From contig NZ_FUYP01000007.1 in assembly GCF_900168005.1 (NCBI RefSeq), forward strand, positions 1 to 64,000: a DNA stretch of 64,000 bases. Reading direction: 5' to 3'. A program made the position numbers and the translations under genes. The notes under the pieces are model-generated. The model ran no database searches. It saw nothing but the letters and a program-made list of their open reading frames with translations, and was not told where the DNA came from. The number at the start of each line of letters is the position of its first letter. Position 1 is the stretch's first letter. This document shows, one piece after another, positions 39,845-48,136 of the stretch. The stretch comes from Sphingopyxis flava. GTDB lineage: Bacteria; Pseudomonadota; Alphaproteobacteria; Sphingomonadales; Sphingomonadaceae.

Positions 39845-40632
39845 GCTGCGAACTTCTGATCGAAACCCGCGGGCAGATCGAGATTGCCACGCTCAACCGG
39901 CCCGAGCGTCTCAACGCCCTCAATGAGGGGCTGGTCGACGAACTCAACGCCTATTTTGGTGCGCTCGCCGAGCGCAAGGAGATACGCGTGGTGATCCTGC
40001 GCGGGGCAGGACGCGGCTTTTGCGCCGGACTCGACATCCAGGAGGATCGCTCGTCGGACGAAACCCCGGTGCTTCGCACACTGCGCACCCAGACGAGCAT
40101 CGGCAATATCTACCGCAAGATGCGCGCCTGCCCGCAGCCGATCGTCGCGCTCGGTCATGGGGCCGCTGCAGGGGGCGGTCTGTCGCTGCTGCTCGCGTCA
40201 GACGTGCGCTACGCTGCGCCTTCCTTCCGCTGCAACGCCGCCTATATCCGCATCGGCCTCGGCGGCTGCGACATGGCGTCCAGCTATTTCCTTCCCCGCC
40301 TCGTCGGCGCCAGCCTGGCCTCGGAAATGATCCTGACCGGGCGCTTTATCGATGCCGAGCGCGCGCTTGGCGCTGGGCTGATCAGCGAGATCGTCGACGA
40401 GGACAAGCTGCTTGATCGCGGTCTCGCGCTCGCGGACGAAATGCTGGCGACCAGCCCCTGGGGGCTTCGGCTTTCCAAGCAGGCGCTCAATCTCAATATC
40501 GACGCGCCGAGTCTTGAGGCAGCGATGGCGATCGAGGACCGTCAGCAGGTGATATTATCCGCGACCGAGGACCATAAAGAGGCGCTCGCTGCCTTCCTCG
40601 GCAAACGCACGCCCAGCTACCGCGAGCGCTAG
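39841..40632 (+). CDS. Enoyl-CoA hydratase/isomerase family protein
   Basis: 263 residues, crotonase fold. ATLNRPERLNALNEGLVDEL, GAGRGFCAGLDIQED (oxyanion-hole region), GHGAAAGGGLSLLLASDVRY and AERALGAGLISEIVDEDKLL. Coupled to the SDR gene (ATGA), so the two likely act on successive steps of a CoA-ester pathway. Substrate unknown. Confidence 0.92.
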   Translation: MSCELLIETRGQIEIATLNRPERLNALNEGLVDELNAYFGALAERKEIRVVILRGAGRGFCAGLDIQEDRSSDETPVLRTLRTQTSIGNIYRKMRACPQPIVALGHGAAAGGGLSLLLASDVRYAAPSFRCNAAYIRIGLGGCDMASSYFLPRLVGASLASEMILTGRFIDAERALGAGLISEIVDEDKLLDRGLALADEMLATSPWGLRLSKQALNLNIDAPSLEAAMAIEDRQQVILSATEDHKEALAAFLGKRTPSYRER

Positions 40633-40642
40633 GTTCGGGGCG

Positions 40643-41494
40643 TCAGCGCGCACTCGCCGCCATGATCGTGCCCCCATCGGGGCCGATCGCGGCGAGCGCC
40701 CACCCGTCCTCTGCCGGGCGGCCGACGAGATAAAGCGGTTCGCCGGCAAAGGCTGGCGCCTGCGCGCGCATCGTGAACGCGGCGAGCGCGTTCGCGCCAA
40801 GCTCGCGCTGTGCGAGATCGAGGAGCAGGGTTGCGGTCAGCGGACCGTGAACGACGAGACCGCGATAGCCTTCCGCCTCGGTCGCATAGGGCCGGTCGTA
40901 ATGGATGCGGTGGCTGTTGAAGGTGAGCGCGGAATAGCGAAACAGCATCGCCTCGGTTGGGACGATTGTCCGTTGCCATGTCCAATCCGAAAGGTCTGGC
41001 GCCTCGGCGGCGGGAGCGGAGGCAGGGGAGGCCGGCAGCGCCCCGGCGGCCGCAGCCTCGCGAAACACGATTGTCTGTCGTTCGCGGACCGCGGTGACGC
41101 CGTCGGCCAGCGTGTCATGGTCGACCTCGACAAATACGAGCTCGCCGCTGCCCCCCCTCTTCTCCCGGATCGTTGCTATGGTCGAGCGCCGGATGACCGA
41201 TGCTCCTGCCCGGATCGGTGCCAGGAAGCTTACGTCGCTTGCCGCCCACATCCGGCGGGGGAGGGCAATCGGCGGCATGAAGCTGCCCTCGGCATCGACG
41301 CGCAGCGGATGGCCATCAGCGCCGAGCGCGGCGGTCGGAGCGTCGGGGAGGCAAAGGCACCAGTGAATCGCCTGCGCCGCCGTCTCGCCAGTTTCGGCAC
41401 TGTCGATGGTCGCGCGGAACCGAGCCAGCGCGGCGGGGGTCAGCCGATCCTCTTGTTCGAAACTCCGCCCGATCCACCGGTCCCAGTTGCTCAT
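40643..41494 (-). CDS. HTD2/MaoC-like (mesaconyl-CoA hydratase type) dehydratase
   Basis: 283 residues. N-terminal FAS1-like/hot-dog half (LPRRMWAASDVSFLAPIRAG, then VDHDTLADGVTAVRERQTIV) and a C-terminal MaoC-like hot dog with LTFNSHRIHYDRPYAT and HGPLTATLLLDLA. This layout is that of mesaconyl-C4-CoA/itaconyl-CoA hydratase-like proteins. Convergent with the enoyl-CoA hydratase gene. ATG 41494 is where homology begins. Confidence 0.85.
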   Translation of the reverse strand: MSNWDRWIGRSFEQEDRLTPAALARFRATIDSAETGETAAQAIHWCLCLPDAPTAALGADGHPLRVDAEGSFMPPIALPRRMWAASDVSFLAPIRAGASVIRRSTIATIREKRGGSGELVFVEVDHDTLADGVTAVRERQTIVFREAAAAGALPASPASAPAAEAPDLSDWTWQRTIVPTEAMLFRYSALTFNSHRIHYDRPYATEAEGYRGLVVHGPLTATLLLDLAQRELGANALAAFTMRAQAPAFAGEPLYLVGRPAEDGWALAAIGPDGGTIMAASAR

Positions 41495-41568
41495 GCCATC
41501 TCCATCGCTTCTGTCCTCAGGCGCAAAGCACGGAAACGGCCTTCCTGCCAAGGCGCGATTGACTTAAG

Positions 41569-41599
41569 AATATATTGACATATCCTGTGCCAATATATT
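41569..41599. promoter_or_regulatory. Inverted repeat upstream of the sulfatase gene
   Basis: AATATATTG (41569-41577) and CAATATATT (41591-41599) form a perfect 9+9 inverted repeat with a 13-base spacer, just before the sulfatase start at 41617. A similar half site (AATATAATGACA) lies in front of the TetR gene, so this is a candidate operator for that regulator. Confidence 0.55.
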
Positions 41600-41616
41600 G
41601 TCGGGGAGATCGGGTC

Positions 41617-43449
41617 ATGCCGTCGACGTTCGCATGGGGGGTGAACCGGCGGCGGGGCGCGCGGCGCGCGGCAGCACTGGCATTGGGCATTTCGCTTCTT
41701 GTCTCGCCGCTCGCCGCCGCCCCAGCTCCGGCGCCTGCGGGTCACCCCAACATCGTCCTCCTTGTCGCCGATGACTGGGGCTTTTCGGACGTTGGCTCGT
41801 TCGGGGCAGGCTATGCAACGCCCAATATCGACGCGCTCGCCCGCGCAGGCGTGCGATTCTCGAATTTCCACGTCTCGGGCTCCTGCTCGCCGACGCGCGC
41901 GATGCTGCAGACAGGGGTCATGAATCACCGCAGCGGGCTCGGCAACATGCCTGAGACGATCCCCCCCGAGCATGTAGGAAAGCCCGGCTATGACACGGTG
42001 ATGAACCACCGCGTGGTGACGATCGCCGAGATGCTGGGCGCAGCGGGCTATCGCACCTACTTCACGGGAAAATGGCATCTCGGCAGCGATGCCACGCGCT
42101 TGCCCGGCGCGCGCGGATACGACCGGGCTTTCAGCCTCGCCGATGCGGGCGCCGACAATTTCGAGCAGCGCCCGATCGAGGGCATGTATGACGAGGCGCG
42201 CTGGACCGAGGATGGCAAGCCTGCGACGCTGCCCAAGAATTATTATTCCTCGCGCTTCGTCGTCGACAAGATGATCGACTATATCGACAGCGGCGCGGCG
42301 AGCGGCCGACCCTTCCTTGCGTCCGTGAATTTCCTGGCCAATCATATTCCGGTGCAGGCGCCCGACAGCGACATTGCGCGCTATTCGGCGATGTATCACG
42401 ATGGTTGGACCGCGCTTCGCGAAGCCCGCGCAAGGCGTGCAGCGGAGCTCGGTATCGTCCCGGCGGGCGCGCCGAGGGTGACCATGGCGACGACCCCCGA
42501 CTGGTCGAAGCTGAGCAAGGATGAGCGCAAGGCGGCGGCGCGGGTGATGCAGGCCTATGCGGGCATGGCGAGTGCGATGGACCGCGAGGTGGGCCGGCTG
42601 GTCGCCCATCTGAAGGCGACCGGCCAATATGAGAATACGGTCTTTGTCTTTCTTTCGGACAATGGGCCCGAGCCGACCGATCCCTATAACCGGCTGCGGA
42701 ACCGCATTTTCCTGAACCTCGCCTATGACACGTCCTTCGCCAATATCGGCCGCCGCAACAGTCTGAGCGCCATCGGCCCCGGCTGGGCGAGCGCCGCGGC
42801 CTCGCCGCTGTCGGGCTACAAGTTCAGTGCCGCCGAGGGCGGTCTGCGCGTGCCGCTGATCATCGCCTGGCCCGGCAATGGAAGGGTGCGCGCGAGCGTC
42901 ATCAGCAATGGCTTTGCGCATGTCACCGACATTGTGCCCACCCTTGCCGAGCTTGCTGGCGTTCCGCTCCACGGCGGGACTTGGAACGGGCGCGCGGTCG
43001 AACCCGTTGCGGGACGCAGCCTCGTTCCGATGCTGGAAGGCATGGATGGCAGTGTTCACGGCGATGCTCCGCTCGGCTATGAGCTGTCGGGAAATGCGGC
43101 GCTGTTCCGGGGCGATTACAAGCTGGTGCGCAATCTGCCGCCGACCGGCGATGGCCAGTGGCGGCTCTACAATATCCGGACCGACCCCGGCGAGACGCAG
43201 GACCTTGCGGCCGCCATGCCCGATCGCTTCGCCGCGATGCAGGCCGATTACCGCAGCTTCGCGAAGGAGAATGGCGTTCTTGACATGCCGCCGGGCTACA
43301 CCGCCGACGCGCAGATCAACCGCTATGCGTGGGAACAGCAGGGCCGGAAGCGTGCGATCCAGGCGGGGGCGGTTCTCGCGGCTATCGTTGCGGTGTTGAT
43401 CGCGTTGATCCGGGTCTGGCGCCGGCGGAGAAAGGCCCCGAAGCGCTAA
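41617..43449 (+). CDS. Cys-type arylsulfatase, exported
   Basis: 610 residues. An N-terminal Arg-rich signal peptide (RRAAALALGISLLVSPLAAA) directs export. Metal ligands DDWGFSDVGSFG follow, and the catalytic motif is C90-S-P-T-R94 in SGSCSPTRAMLQTG, the form that needs conversion to formylglycine. TGKWHLG and LSDNGPEPTDPYN are further sulfatase marks. A single helix near the C-terminus (VLAAIVAVLIALIRVW) with a basic tail could anchor it. The lipoprotein FGE at 28407 is the likely maturase. TetR downstream may regulate it. Substrate unknown. Confidence 0.92.
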   Translation: MPSTFAWGVNRRRGARRAAALALGISLLVSPLAAAPAPAPAGHPNIVLLVADDWGFSDVGSFGAGYATPNIDALARAGVRFSNFHVSGSCSPTRAMLQTGVMNHRSGLGNMPETIPPEHVGKPGYDTVMNHRVVTIAEMLGAAGYRTYFTGKWHLGSDATRLPGARGYDRAFSLADAGADNFEQRPIEGMYDEARWTEDGKPATLPKNYYSSRFVVDKMIDYIDSGAASGRPFLASVNFLANHIPVQAPDSDIARYSAMYHDGWTALREARARRAAELGIVPAGAPRVTMATTPDWSKLSKDERKAAARVMQAYAGMASAMDREVGRLVAHLKATGQYENTVFVFLSDNGPEPTDPYNRLRNRIFLNLAYDTSFANIGRRNSLSAIGPGWASAAASPLSGYKFSAAEGGLRVPLIIAWPGNGRVRASVISNGFAHVTDIVPTLAELAGVPLHGGTWNGRAVEPVAGRSLVPMLEGMDGSVHGDAPLGYELSGNAALFRGDYKLVRNLPPTGDGQWRLYNIRTDPGETQDLAAAMPDRFAAMQADYRSFAKENGVLDMPPGYTADAQINRYAWEQQGRKRAIQAGAVLAAIVAVLIALIRVWRRRRKAPKR

Positions 43450-44060
43450 AACTCCGGCATCGCGGCAATCAGCGCCGCGACCATATGGGTCAGCACCGAT
43501 CCCGCATCCTCGCGCGTCAGCGCCTGGTCCCGGCGGAGCGCCCGCCAGGTCTGGAAGGACAAGGCCGCGATCAGCGCCTCGACCCGGATGCGGTCGGTCT
43601 GAACGCTGTCGGGGAGCAAACGCAGCACCAGATCGCGCTCGAGCCGCACCACGCGCGAATATTCCGCCATGAGAAAGGGCGATTGATAGCGCTTGATGTT
43701 CGCAGCAAGGCGGAACGGCAGCATGGTTTCGAAAACCTGGATGCGCCGCTGGCTAAGGTCGCGCAGGTTCGCCCGCCAGTCGCCACCGTCATATGGCGCC
43801 GTGACGATCGGCATGACCCGCTCGGCAATCGTCGCTGAAATCTCGCTGTAGAGCGAGTCCATGTCGTCGAAGTGGCGAAAGACGGTGCGCAGACCGACGC
43901 CCGCTTCCTCGGCGACGCGCGCCGCGCTTGGCATCGGGTCGCCCGCCTCGATCAGCGTCAGCATCGCGCCGACGATGCGGCGCCGGCTGGTCATGCTGCG
44001 CAAGCGGCGCCCGTCGAGTGGTTTTGGCGCCGCTGCCACGGATTTCGCCCTGATCGTCAT
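43446..44060 (-). CDS. TetR family transcriptional regulator
   Basis: 204 residues. N-terminal helix-turn-helix: RRRIVGAMLTLIEAG, AARVAEEAGVGLRTVFRHFD, then a helical ligand domain of TetR_C type. The 3' end overlaps the sulfatase stop by 4 bases. It faces the sulfatase gene convergently. The short dyad at 44131-44152 in its promoter resembles the inverted repeat in front of the sulfatase, suggesting autoregulation and control of that gene. Confidence 0.88.
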   Translation of the reverse strand: MTIRAKSVAAAPKPLDGRRLRSMTSRRRIVGAMLTLIEAGDPMPSAARVAEEAGVGLRTVFRHFDDMDSLYSEISATIAERVMPIVTAPYDGGDWRANLRDLSQRRIQVFETMLPFRLAANIKRYQSPFLMAEYSRVVRLERDLVLRLLPDSVQTDRIRVEALIAALSFQTWRALRRDQALTREDAGSVLTHMVAALIAAMPEF

Positions 44061-44130
44061 CACCTTTACGCAGACCCGAGTTGAAGCGCCGGGTCAAGCC
44101 CGATGCCGAAGCGGCTTGCACCCATTCTAA

Positions 44131-44152
44131 TATAATGACACATATAGTTATA
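44131..44152. promoter_or_regulatory. Candidate TetR operator in its own promoter
   Basis: TATAA and TTATA arms flank a 12-base spacer. The left half with its flank, AATATAATGACA (44129-44140), matches AATATATTGACA in front of the sulfatase (41569-41580) at 11 of 12 positions. This is the last chromosomal-looking element before phage-like sequence. Confidence 0.4.
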
Positions 44153-44457
44153 AGGACGGCCCAGAACTCCTAGACTTTCGACGCAATTTGTCCCGGTGTG
44201 CCACCGAGGTGTGCCAGTGCACAGCCCACTGGCGCACTTTGGCGCACTGTGGCGCACACATTGTCACGATATGATGCGCCGCATTTATTACTGTTTCCGA
44301 GGTAGACCAGGTGGACACTCGTATGCTCTGGGACCTCAGCGCGGACGCGCGCGGGGGTTTGAACATACGCAATACCTGGCTGACCTGAGGATGGGTGGGC
44401 AACCCTCAGCAAGAGTGACAAAACGCCCACATACAATACATCAAAATTCGCCCTGAT
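44153..44457. other. Host/phage junction without a gene
   Basis: About 300 bases between the TetR promoter and the first phage promoter. No frame here is convincing, no tRNA is present, and there is no integrase. It holds the repeat array at 44195-44260. The exact join cannot be placed without the other end. Confidence 0.6.
44195..44260. repeat. Short-repeat array of GTGTGCCA / TGGCGCAC units
   Basis: Two direct copies of GGTGTGCCA (44195-44203 and 44208-44216) are followed by a hairpin (CCAGTG / CACTGG) and then three head-to-tail 10-bp units GGCGCACT(T/G)T-like at 44231-44240, 44241-44250 and 44251-44260. The second type is nearly the reverse complement of the first. A 10-bp period places the units on one face of the helix, as expected for an operator, iteron or recombinase arm-site cluster. 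Confidence 0.65.
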
Positions 44458-44485
44458 GTTAATTTAGGCTCACTACGCGGGGAGG
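44458..44485 (+). promoter_or_regulatory. Phage RNA polymerase promoter 1 (T7-type)
   Basis: TTAATTTAG then GCTCACTAC then GCGGGGAGG. The CTCACTA core and purine-rich initiation region match the T7/T3 promoter plan (CTCACTATAGGGAGA). Two close copies at 47244 and 58072 make the assignment firm. The transcript start is followed by a small hairpin (AGGGC-GCTA-GCCCT). It drives the small membrane protein and the RNA polymerase gene. Confidence 0.8.
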
Positions 44486-44536
44486 GCGCTAGCCCTACCC
44501 TATAGATACATAAGGATAACATAAGGAACCCATATC

Positions 44537-44731
44537 GTGCTCTCAGTGATACCTTCCGCGCTCGCGCGTGTGCTCCTTCTGATCCTTCCTGTTTTCCTTG
44601 TGATCCTAGGCGTGGTGACTGGAGCGCACATTGGTGAGTGGATGGCCGGCTGGTTCGTCGGTTCGCTTCTTTGGCTGGGCCTCTTGGACAGAGCCGCCAT
44701 CACCCCACAGAAAGGAGACAAGAATGAGTGA
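44537..44731 (+). CDS. Small phage membrane protein upstream of RNA polymerase
   Basis: 64 residues from GTG 44537, preceded by AAGGA. Two hydrophobic stretches: LARVLLLILPVFLVILGVV and AGWFVGSLLWLGLL. Its stop overlaps the start of the RNA polymerase gene by 8 bases, so the two are translated together. No family recognised. It is the only early gene I can see before the polymerase, so it might act on the host envelope or in lysogeny, but that is speculation. Confidence 0.65.
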   Translation: MLSVIPSALARVLLLILPVFLVILGVVTGAHIGEWMAGWFVGSLLWLGLLDRAAITPQKGDKNE

Positions 44732-47213
44732 CGCTCGTGAGCTAATCCGACGCCAGCTTGTACTTGAAGATGAAGCCCATACCCTGGGCGCAGCCCGCTA
44801 CAGACAGACTAGACCCATGCCGTGGAAGGACGAAACGGGCCTCGCTGATGAGGAGGCAAACCTCCCACCGGGCCAGCAACTCATTAAGTTCGCCACAGAG
44901 CCGACCGCTGCCCTCATTGCTGAGAGGGTCGAGGCTGCCCGAGAGGGTGCTGCTGGTCGTCGTCTGTCGGCAGTAAAATGGTTGGAGCTGGCCTCGCCCG
45001 AAGAGGTCGCGTACATCGCCGCCCGCGTTGCAGTCAATTCGGCGGCGCGAGTGGACAGCTTCCAAACCACGGCGGCGCTCGCCGGGGACGCGATCATAAA
45101 TCATGTGGAGATGTTGCTCTTCCAAGAGAAGAACCCAGCGGGATACGTGGGTCTGATCCGAGCGAACTACCGCCGCACTCGCGGCTCAGCCAAGCGTAAG
45201 GAGGCCCTGCGAAAGCTATTGGCCAATGAGGAGGCGCGAATAGCAATTCCCAAAGCTGAGAAAATCCAGCTTGGGGCCTTTGCGTTGGAGGCACTTGTGG
45301 ACGCCACCGGTCTCTTCTCACTCGACCGCGTTCCTGACCACAGAGGGGACCGCGTGTATCGCATTCAGCCCACTGAAGCGGTTGAGGCGTGGTTGGAGAA
45401 GCAACACGCGCGGTGCGAGCTCCTAGAGCCACTGCACATGCCCATGATTGTCAGGCCCAAACGCTGGCGGTCCCTGACCGTAGGTGGATACCTGACGTCG
45501 CCTGGGCATAACCCTACTGCGTTCATCAAGGCGCCCCGTAATGGCGGTCCTGGTGGGGACGCTGCGGCAACTCGGGACTACCTACGCCAACTAGCGAACC
45601 AGGACCTCAGCGAAGTGTACAAGGCGGTCAACCATATCCAAGAGACCGCCTGGGCGATTAATAAGCCCATCCTGGCTATCGTCCGTGAGGTGTGGGACAG
45701 TGGCGGGTCGCTTGCGGGTCTTCCGCCTCGGCTGGACAAACCGCTGCCGGCTCGTCCACATGACATTGACACCAATGAGGAGGCGCTGGCGATCTGGAAA
45801 AGAGATGCGGCGCGCGTCTACGAGGAGAATGCAGCCAACCGCTCGCAGCGCTTCGGTGTTCAGCAACGCCTTTGGATGGCCGAACGGTTCGCCAACGAGG
45901 ACGCTATATGGTTCCCACACTCCCTGGACTTCCGTGGTCGCGTCTACCCGACACCTGCCGTGGGGTTCTCCCCGCAGTCCGACGACCTCGGCAAGGCACT
46001 CCTAAAGTTCGCCGTAGGTAAACCTGTCGGCCCCACTGGTGGGTACTGGCTGGCTATCCATCTGGCTAACCTCTTCGGGGTGGATAAGGTGTCCTTCGGT
46101 GAGCGCGTCGAGTGGGTAGGGGAACATGCTGCCCAGATCATCGACAGCGCGCTTAACCCGCTCGACGGTGAACGGTTCTGGACTACCGCAGACAGCCCAT
46201 GGATGGCCCTGGCGGCCTGCATGGAGTATGTCGGGTTCCTGGATCAGGGTGAGGACTTCATCTCGCACCTGCCGATCCCGCTCGACGGTAGCAACTCCGG
46301 CCTGCAACACTTCAGTGCTCTATTGCGGGACCCTGAAGGCGCCGCTGCTGTCAATCTGGTACCCTCAGGGGAACCCCAGGACGTCTACTCCGTGGTGGCC
46401 GAGAGAGCGCAGGCCGTGGTGGACGCGGATGATGATCCCGACGCCGCGCCGTGGAAGAACGGCAAGGTGACCCGAAAGGTCTCCAAGCGCCCGACCATGA
46501 CCTACGTGTACAGCGCGACCCGCTTTGGGATGCAGGACATGGTGTGGCAGACTCTCCAAGAGATCGATGCTGCTAACGCCGCGCGAGGTGAACAGCCGCA
46601 CCTGGAGGGGGCAGACAACTATGAGGCCGCGCGCTATCTGAGCCATGTGCTCTATGGCGCTATCGGTAACGTGGTTTCTGCTGCCCAAGGCGCCATGGAC
46701 TGGCTCCGAGAGGTGGCCAAGGTGGCGTCTGACGCCGGCCAGGCCATCCAATGGACCGCACCTGACGGGCTCCTAGTCCGCCAGTCGTACCGCAATGTCT
46801 ATGGCAAGCGGATTAAGGTGCACTGGCAGGGCCGCCGCCTTCAAGTTACGTTGGCCGTCCTGGGGTCCGCACTGGACACCCGAGGGCAGACTAACGGGAT
46901 CGCCCCAAACTTCGTGCACTCACTCGACGCTGCGCATTTGCGCGCCGTCGCGCGCGCTGCAAAGCGGGCGGGGATCGACAGCTTGGCCGTCATTCATGAC
47001 AGCTTCGGCACACATGTAGCTGACACGGACAAACTCGTCCGGCTGCTGCGTGACACGTTTGTTGCACAATATGAGGATGACATACTGATGGATTTCTACA
47101 ATGAGGTAGTGGCGCAACTGCCCCCAGCATGGGCCAGAGAGGTTCCGCCGCCGCCACAGAAAGGAGACCTGGACCTGAATGAGGTCCGCCACTCGTCATA
47201 TCTGTTTGCATAA
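44724..47213 (+). CDS. Single-subunit (T7-type) DNA-directed RNA polymerase
   Basis: 829 residues (T7 enzyme 883). Motif A DGSNSGLQHFSALLRDP carries catalytic D521; motif B has K588 and Y596 in KRPTMTYVYSATRFG; motif C is HDSFGTH with D759. NFVHSLDAAHL precedes it, and the chain ends in YLFA, like the C-terminal foot FAFA of T7. In the specificity loop, T7 R746, R756 and Q758 correspond to R696, R705 and Q707, but T7 N748 is K698. ATG 44724 has an ideal AAAGGAGAC; a longer open frame upstream overlaps the small membrane gene and lacks homology. It transcribes the phage genes from its own promoters. Confidence 0.97.
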   Translation: MSDARELIRRQLVLEDEAHTLGAARYRQTRPMPWKDETGLADEEANLPPGQQLIKFATEPTAALIAERVEAAREGAAGRRLSAVKWLELASPEEVAYIAARVAVNSAARVDSFQTTAALAGDAIINHVEMLLFQEKNPAGYVGLIRANYRRTRGSAKRKEALRKLLANEEARIAIPKAEKIQLGAFALEALVDATGLFSLDRVPDHRGDRVYRIQPTEAVEAWLEKQHARCELLEPLHMPMIVRPKRWRSLTVGGYLTSPGHNPTAFIKAPRNGGPGGDAAATRDYLRQLANQDLSEVYKAVNHIQETAWAINKPILAIVREVWDSGGSLAGLPPRLDKPLPARPHDIDTNEEALAIWKRDAARVYEENAANRSQRFGVQQRLWMAERFANEDAIWFPHSLDFRGRVYPTPAVGFSPQSDDLGKALLKFAVGKPVGPTGGYWLAIHLANLFGVDKVSFGERVEWVGEHAAQIIDSALNPLDGERFWTTADSPWMALAACMEYVGFLDQGEDFISHLPIPLDGSNSGLQHFSALLRDPEGAAAVNLVPSGEPQDVYSVVAERAQAVVDADDDPDAAPWKNGKVTRKVSKRPTMTYVYSATRFGMQDMVWQTLQEIDAANAARGEQPHLEGADNYEAARYLSHVLYGAIGNVVSAAQGAMDWLREVAKVASDAGQAIQWTAPDGLLVRQSYRNVYGKRIKVHWQGRRLQVTLAVLGSALDTRGQTNGIAPNFVHSLDAAHLRAVARAAKRAGIDSLAVIHDSFGTHVADTDKLVRLLRDTFVAQYEDDILMDFYNEVVAQLPPAWAREVPPPPQKGDLDLNEVRHSSYLFA

Positions 47214-47243
47214 TAGTCATCATAAGAGGACAATCCTTCTGAG

Positions 47244-47270
47244 TTAATTAGGGCTCACTACTCGGAGACC
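47244..47270 (+). promoter_or_regulatory. Phage RNA polymerase promoter 2 (T7-type)
   Basis: TTAATTAGG then GCTCACTAC then TCGGAGACC, in the 93-base gap after the RNA polymerase gene. It matches promoters 1 and 3 over the CTC(A/C)CTAC core, and shares CGGAGACC with promoter 3. It should drive the DNA-metabolism genes from 47307. Confidence 0.85.
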
Positions 47271-47306
47271 TGAACCATTTTCTGGGCCCGCCTGTGAAGA
47301 GAGTTT

Positions 47307-47603
47307 ATGACAATACACCCCTCGTGGGAGGCCAAGCCGGCCTCCATTCGTTTCGCCCTGGCCGCCTCGGCGGTCGTAGGTGATATCCGAGAACCCGCGG
47401 TGGCCATTCTGGATCGCCTCCAGCGATACCCAGCGGCCAAGCAGATCGAAGCCGCTATGGCTGCCGCGGTGGTTCTCGCAACCTCGGTGGGACTCGACGC
47501 CCACGACCTAGTGACCAGAGCCAAGCGGCAACTGGTCGATCTTGAAGCAACCGAGACGTCCTTCCTGGCCCTCGCTGATTACGCGAAGGGAGAGCTGAAG
47601 TGA
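47307..47603 (+). CDS. Phage protein, unknown function
   Basis: 98 residues, helical, soluble. RFALAASAVVGDIREPAVAI and RYPAAKQIEAAMAAAVVLAT are its most regular segments. It is the first gene after promoter 2. Its stop overlaps the next start (GTGA). No family recognised. Confidence 0.7.
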   Translation: MTIHPSWEAKPASIRFALAASAVVGDIREPAVAILDRLQRYPAAKQIEAAMAAAVVLATSVGLDAHDLVTRAKRQLVDLEATETSFLALADYAKGELK

Positions 47604-47737
47604 TTGAGCGCCTTCTACGCCGCGCGCGGGTCGAGCGTCAGCGTTATGGTGAGGTGTCGGTGGACACTTTGGCCCTCCTGGATGCCGAGGGGTATCTCTT
47701 GGAGTACCTAGAGGACGACCTTGAGAGCGGCGCTTAA
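47600..47737 (+). CDS. Very small phage protein, unknown function
   Basis: 45 residues from GTG 47600 (overlapping the previous stop) to TAA 47735-47737, too short for a usual ORF list. The N-terminus is basic (MIERLLRRARVERQRYGEVS) and the C-terminus acidic (LLEYLEDDLESGA). A GGAGAG sequence precedes it, and tight coupling on both sides argues that it is translated. Confidence 0.6.
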   Translation: MIERLLRRARVERQRYGEVSVDTLALLDAEGYLLEYLEDDLESGA

Positions 47738-48131
47738 GGAGTTTCGTCGTCGATCCGCGCTCAGCCTGGACGGGCCTTACGCCACCGACATGCGGGAGCT
47801 GACGGTCGGCCAGCCCGCCCCGCCACCCAAACCGCCACAACGATCCGCCTGGCAGCGTAAAGGACCCTTGGTTCAGCTAGAGCCATGCCCGTTCTGTGGC
47901 GGCGAAGCGGAGGTTTACAGCGTTGCCGGCTCCTACGGCTATTACGCCTCCAAGACGGGGGTGCGGTGCACAGATGAGCACTGCCACGTGCGTCCATGGG
48001 TCGCGTTCGATGATGAAGAGTACGACTGGAATGTGCGCAAACATGTTGCCGTCAACTCTTTGGAGAAGGCGGTCCAAGCCTGGAATACCCGCATTCCCCT
48101 TAACAAAATTCCTAACACAAGGAGCACCTAA
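47721..48131 (+). CDS. Zinc-finger protein similar to restriction-alleviation protein Lar
   Basis: 136 residues from TTG 47721, or about 113 if ATG 47790 is used. The C-terminal 75 residues fit the Lar/restriction-alleviation fold: EPCPFCGGEAEVYSV (first Cys pair), VRCTDEHC (second pair), and the closing KAVQAWNTR like the usual AI.LWN.R. Lar modifies type I restriction in its host. Many phages carry such a module with unproven function, so antirestriction is inferred. Confidence 0.65.
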   Translation: MRAALKEFRRRSALSLDGPYATDMRELTVGQPAPPPKPPQRSAWQRKGPLVQLEPCPFCGGEAEVYSVAGSYGYYASKTGVRCTDEHCHVRPWVAFDDEEYDWNVRKHVAVNSLEKAVQAWNTRIPLNKIPNTRST

Positions 48132-48136
48132 TCTAA

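Noticed and set aside
44148-44456. Short open frames on both strands at the host/phage junction.
   Set aside because: Their composition is dominated by the repeat array, they have no ribosome site, and no motif; not reported as genes.
44061-44540. Possible tRNA or tRNA end as attachment site at the left junction.
   Set aside because: I looked for a T-arm and CCA-side acceptor pattern on both strands and saw none.
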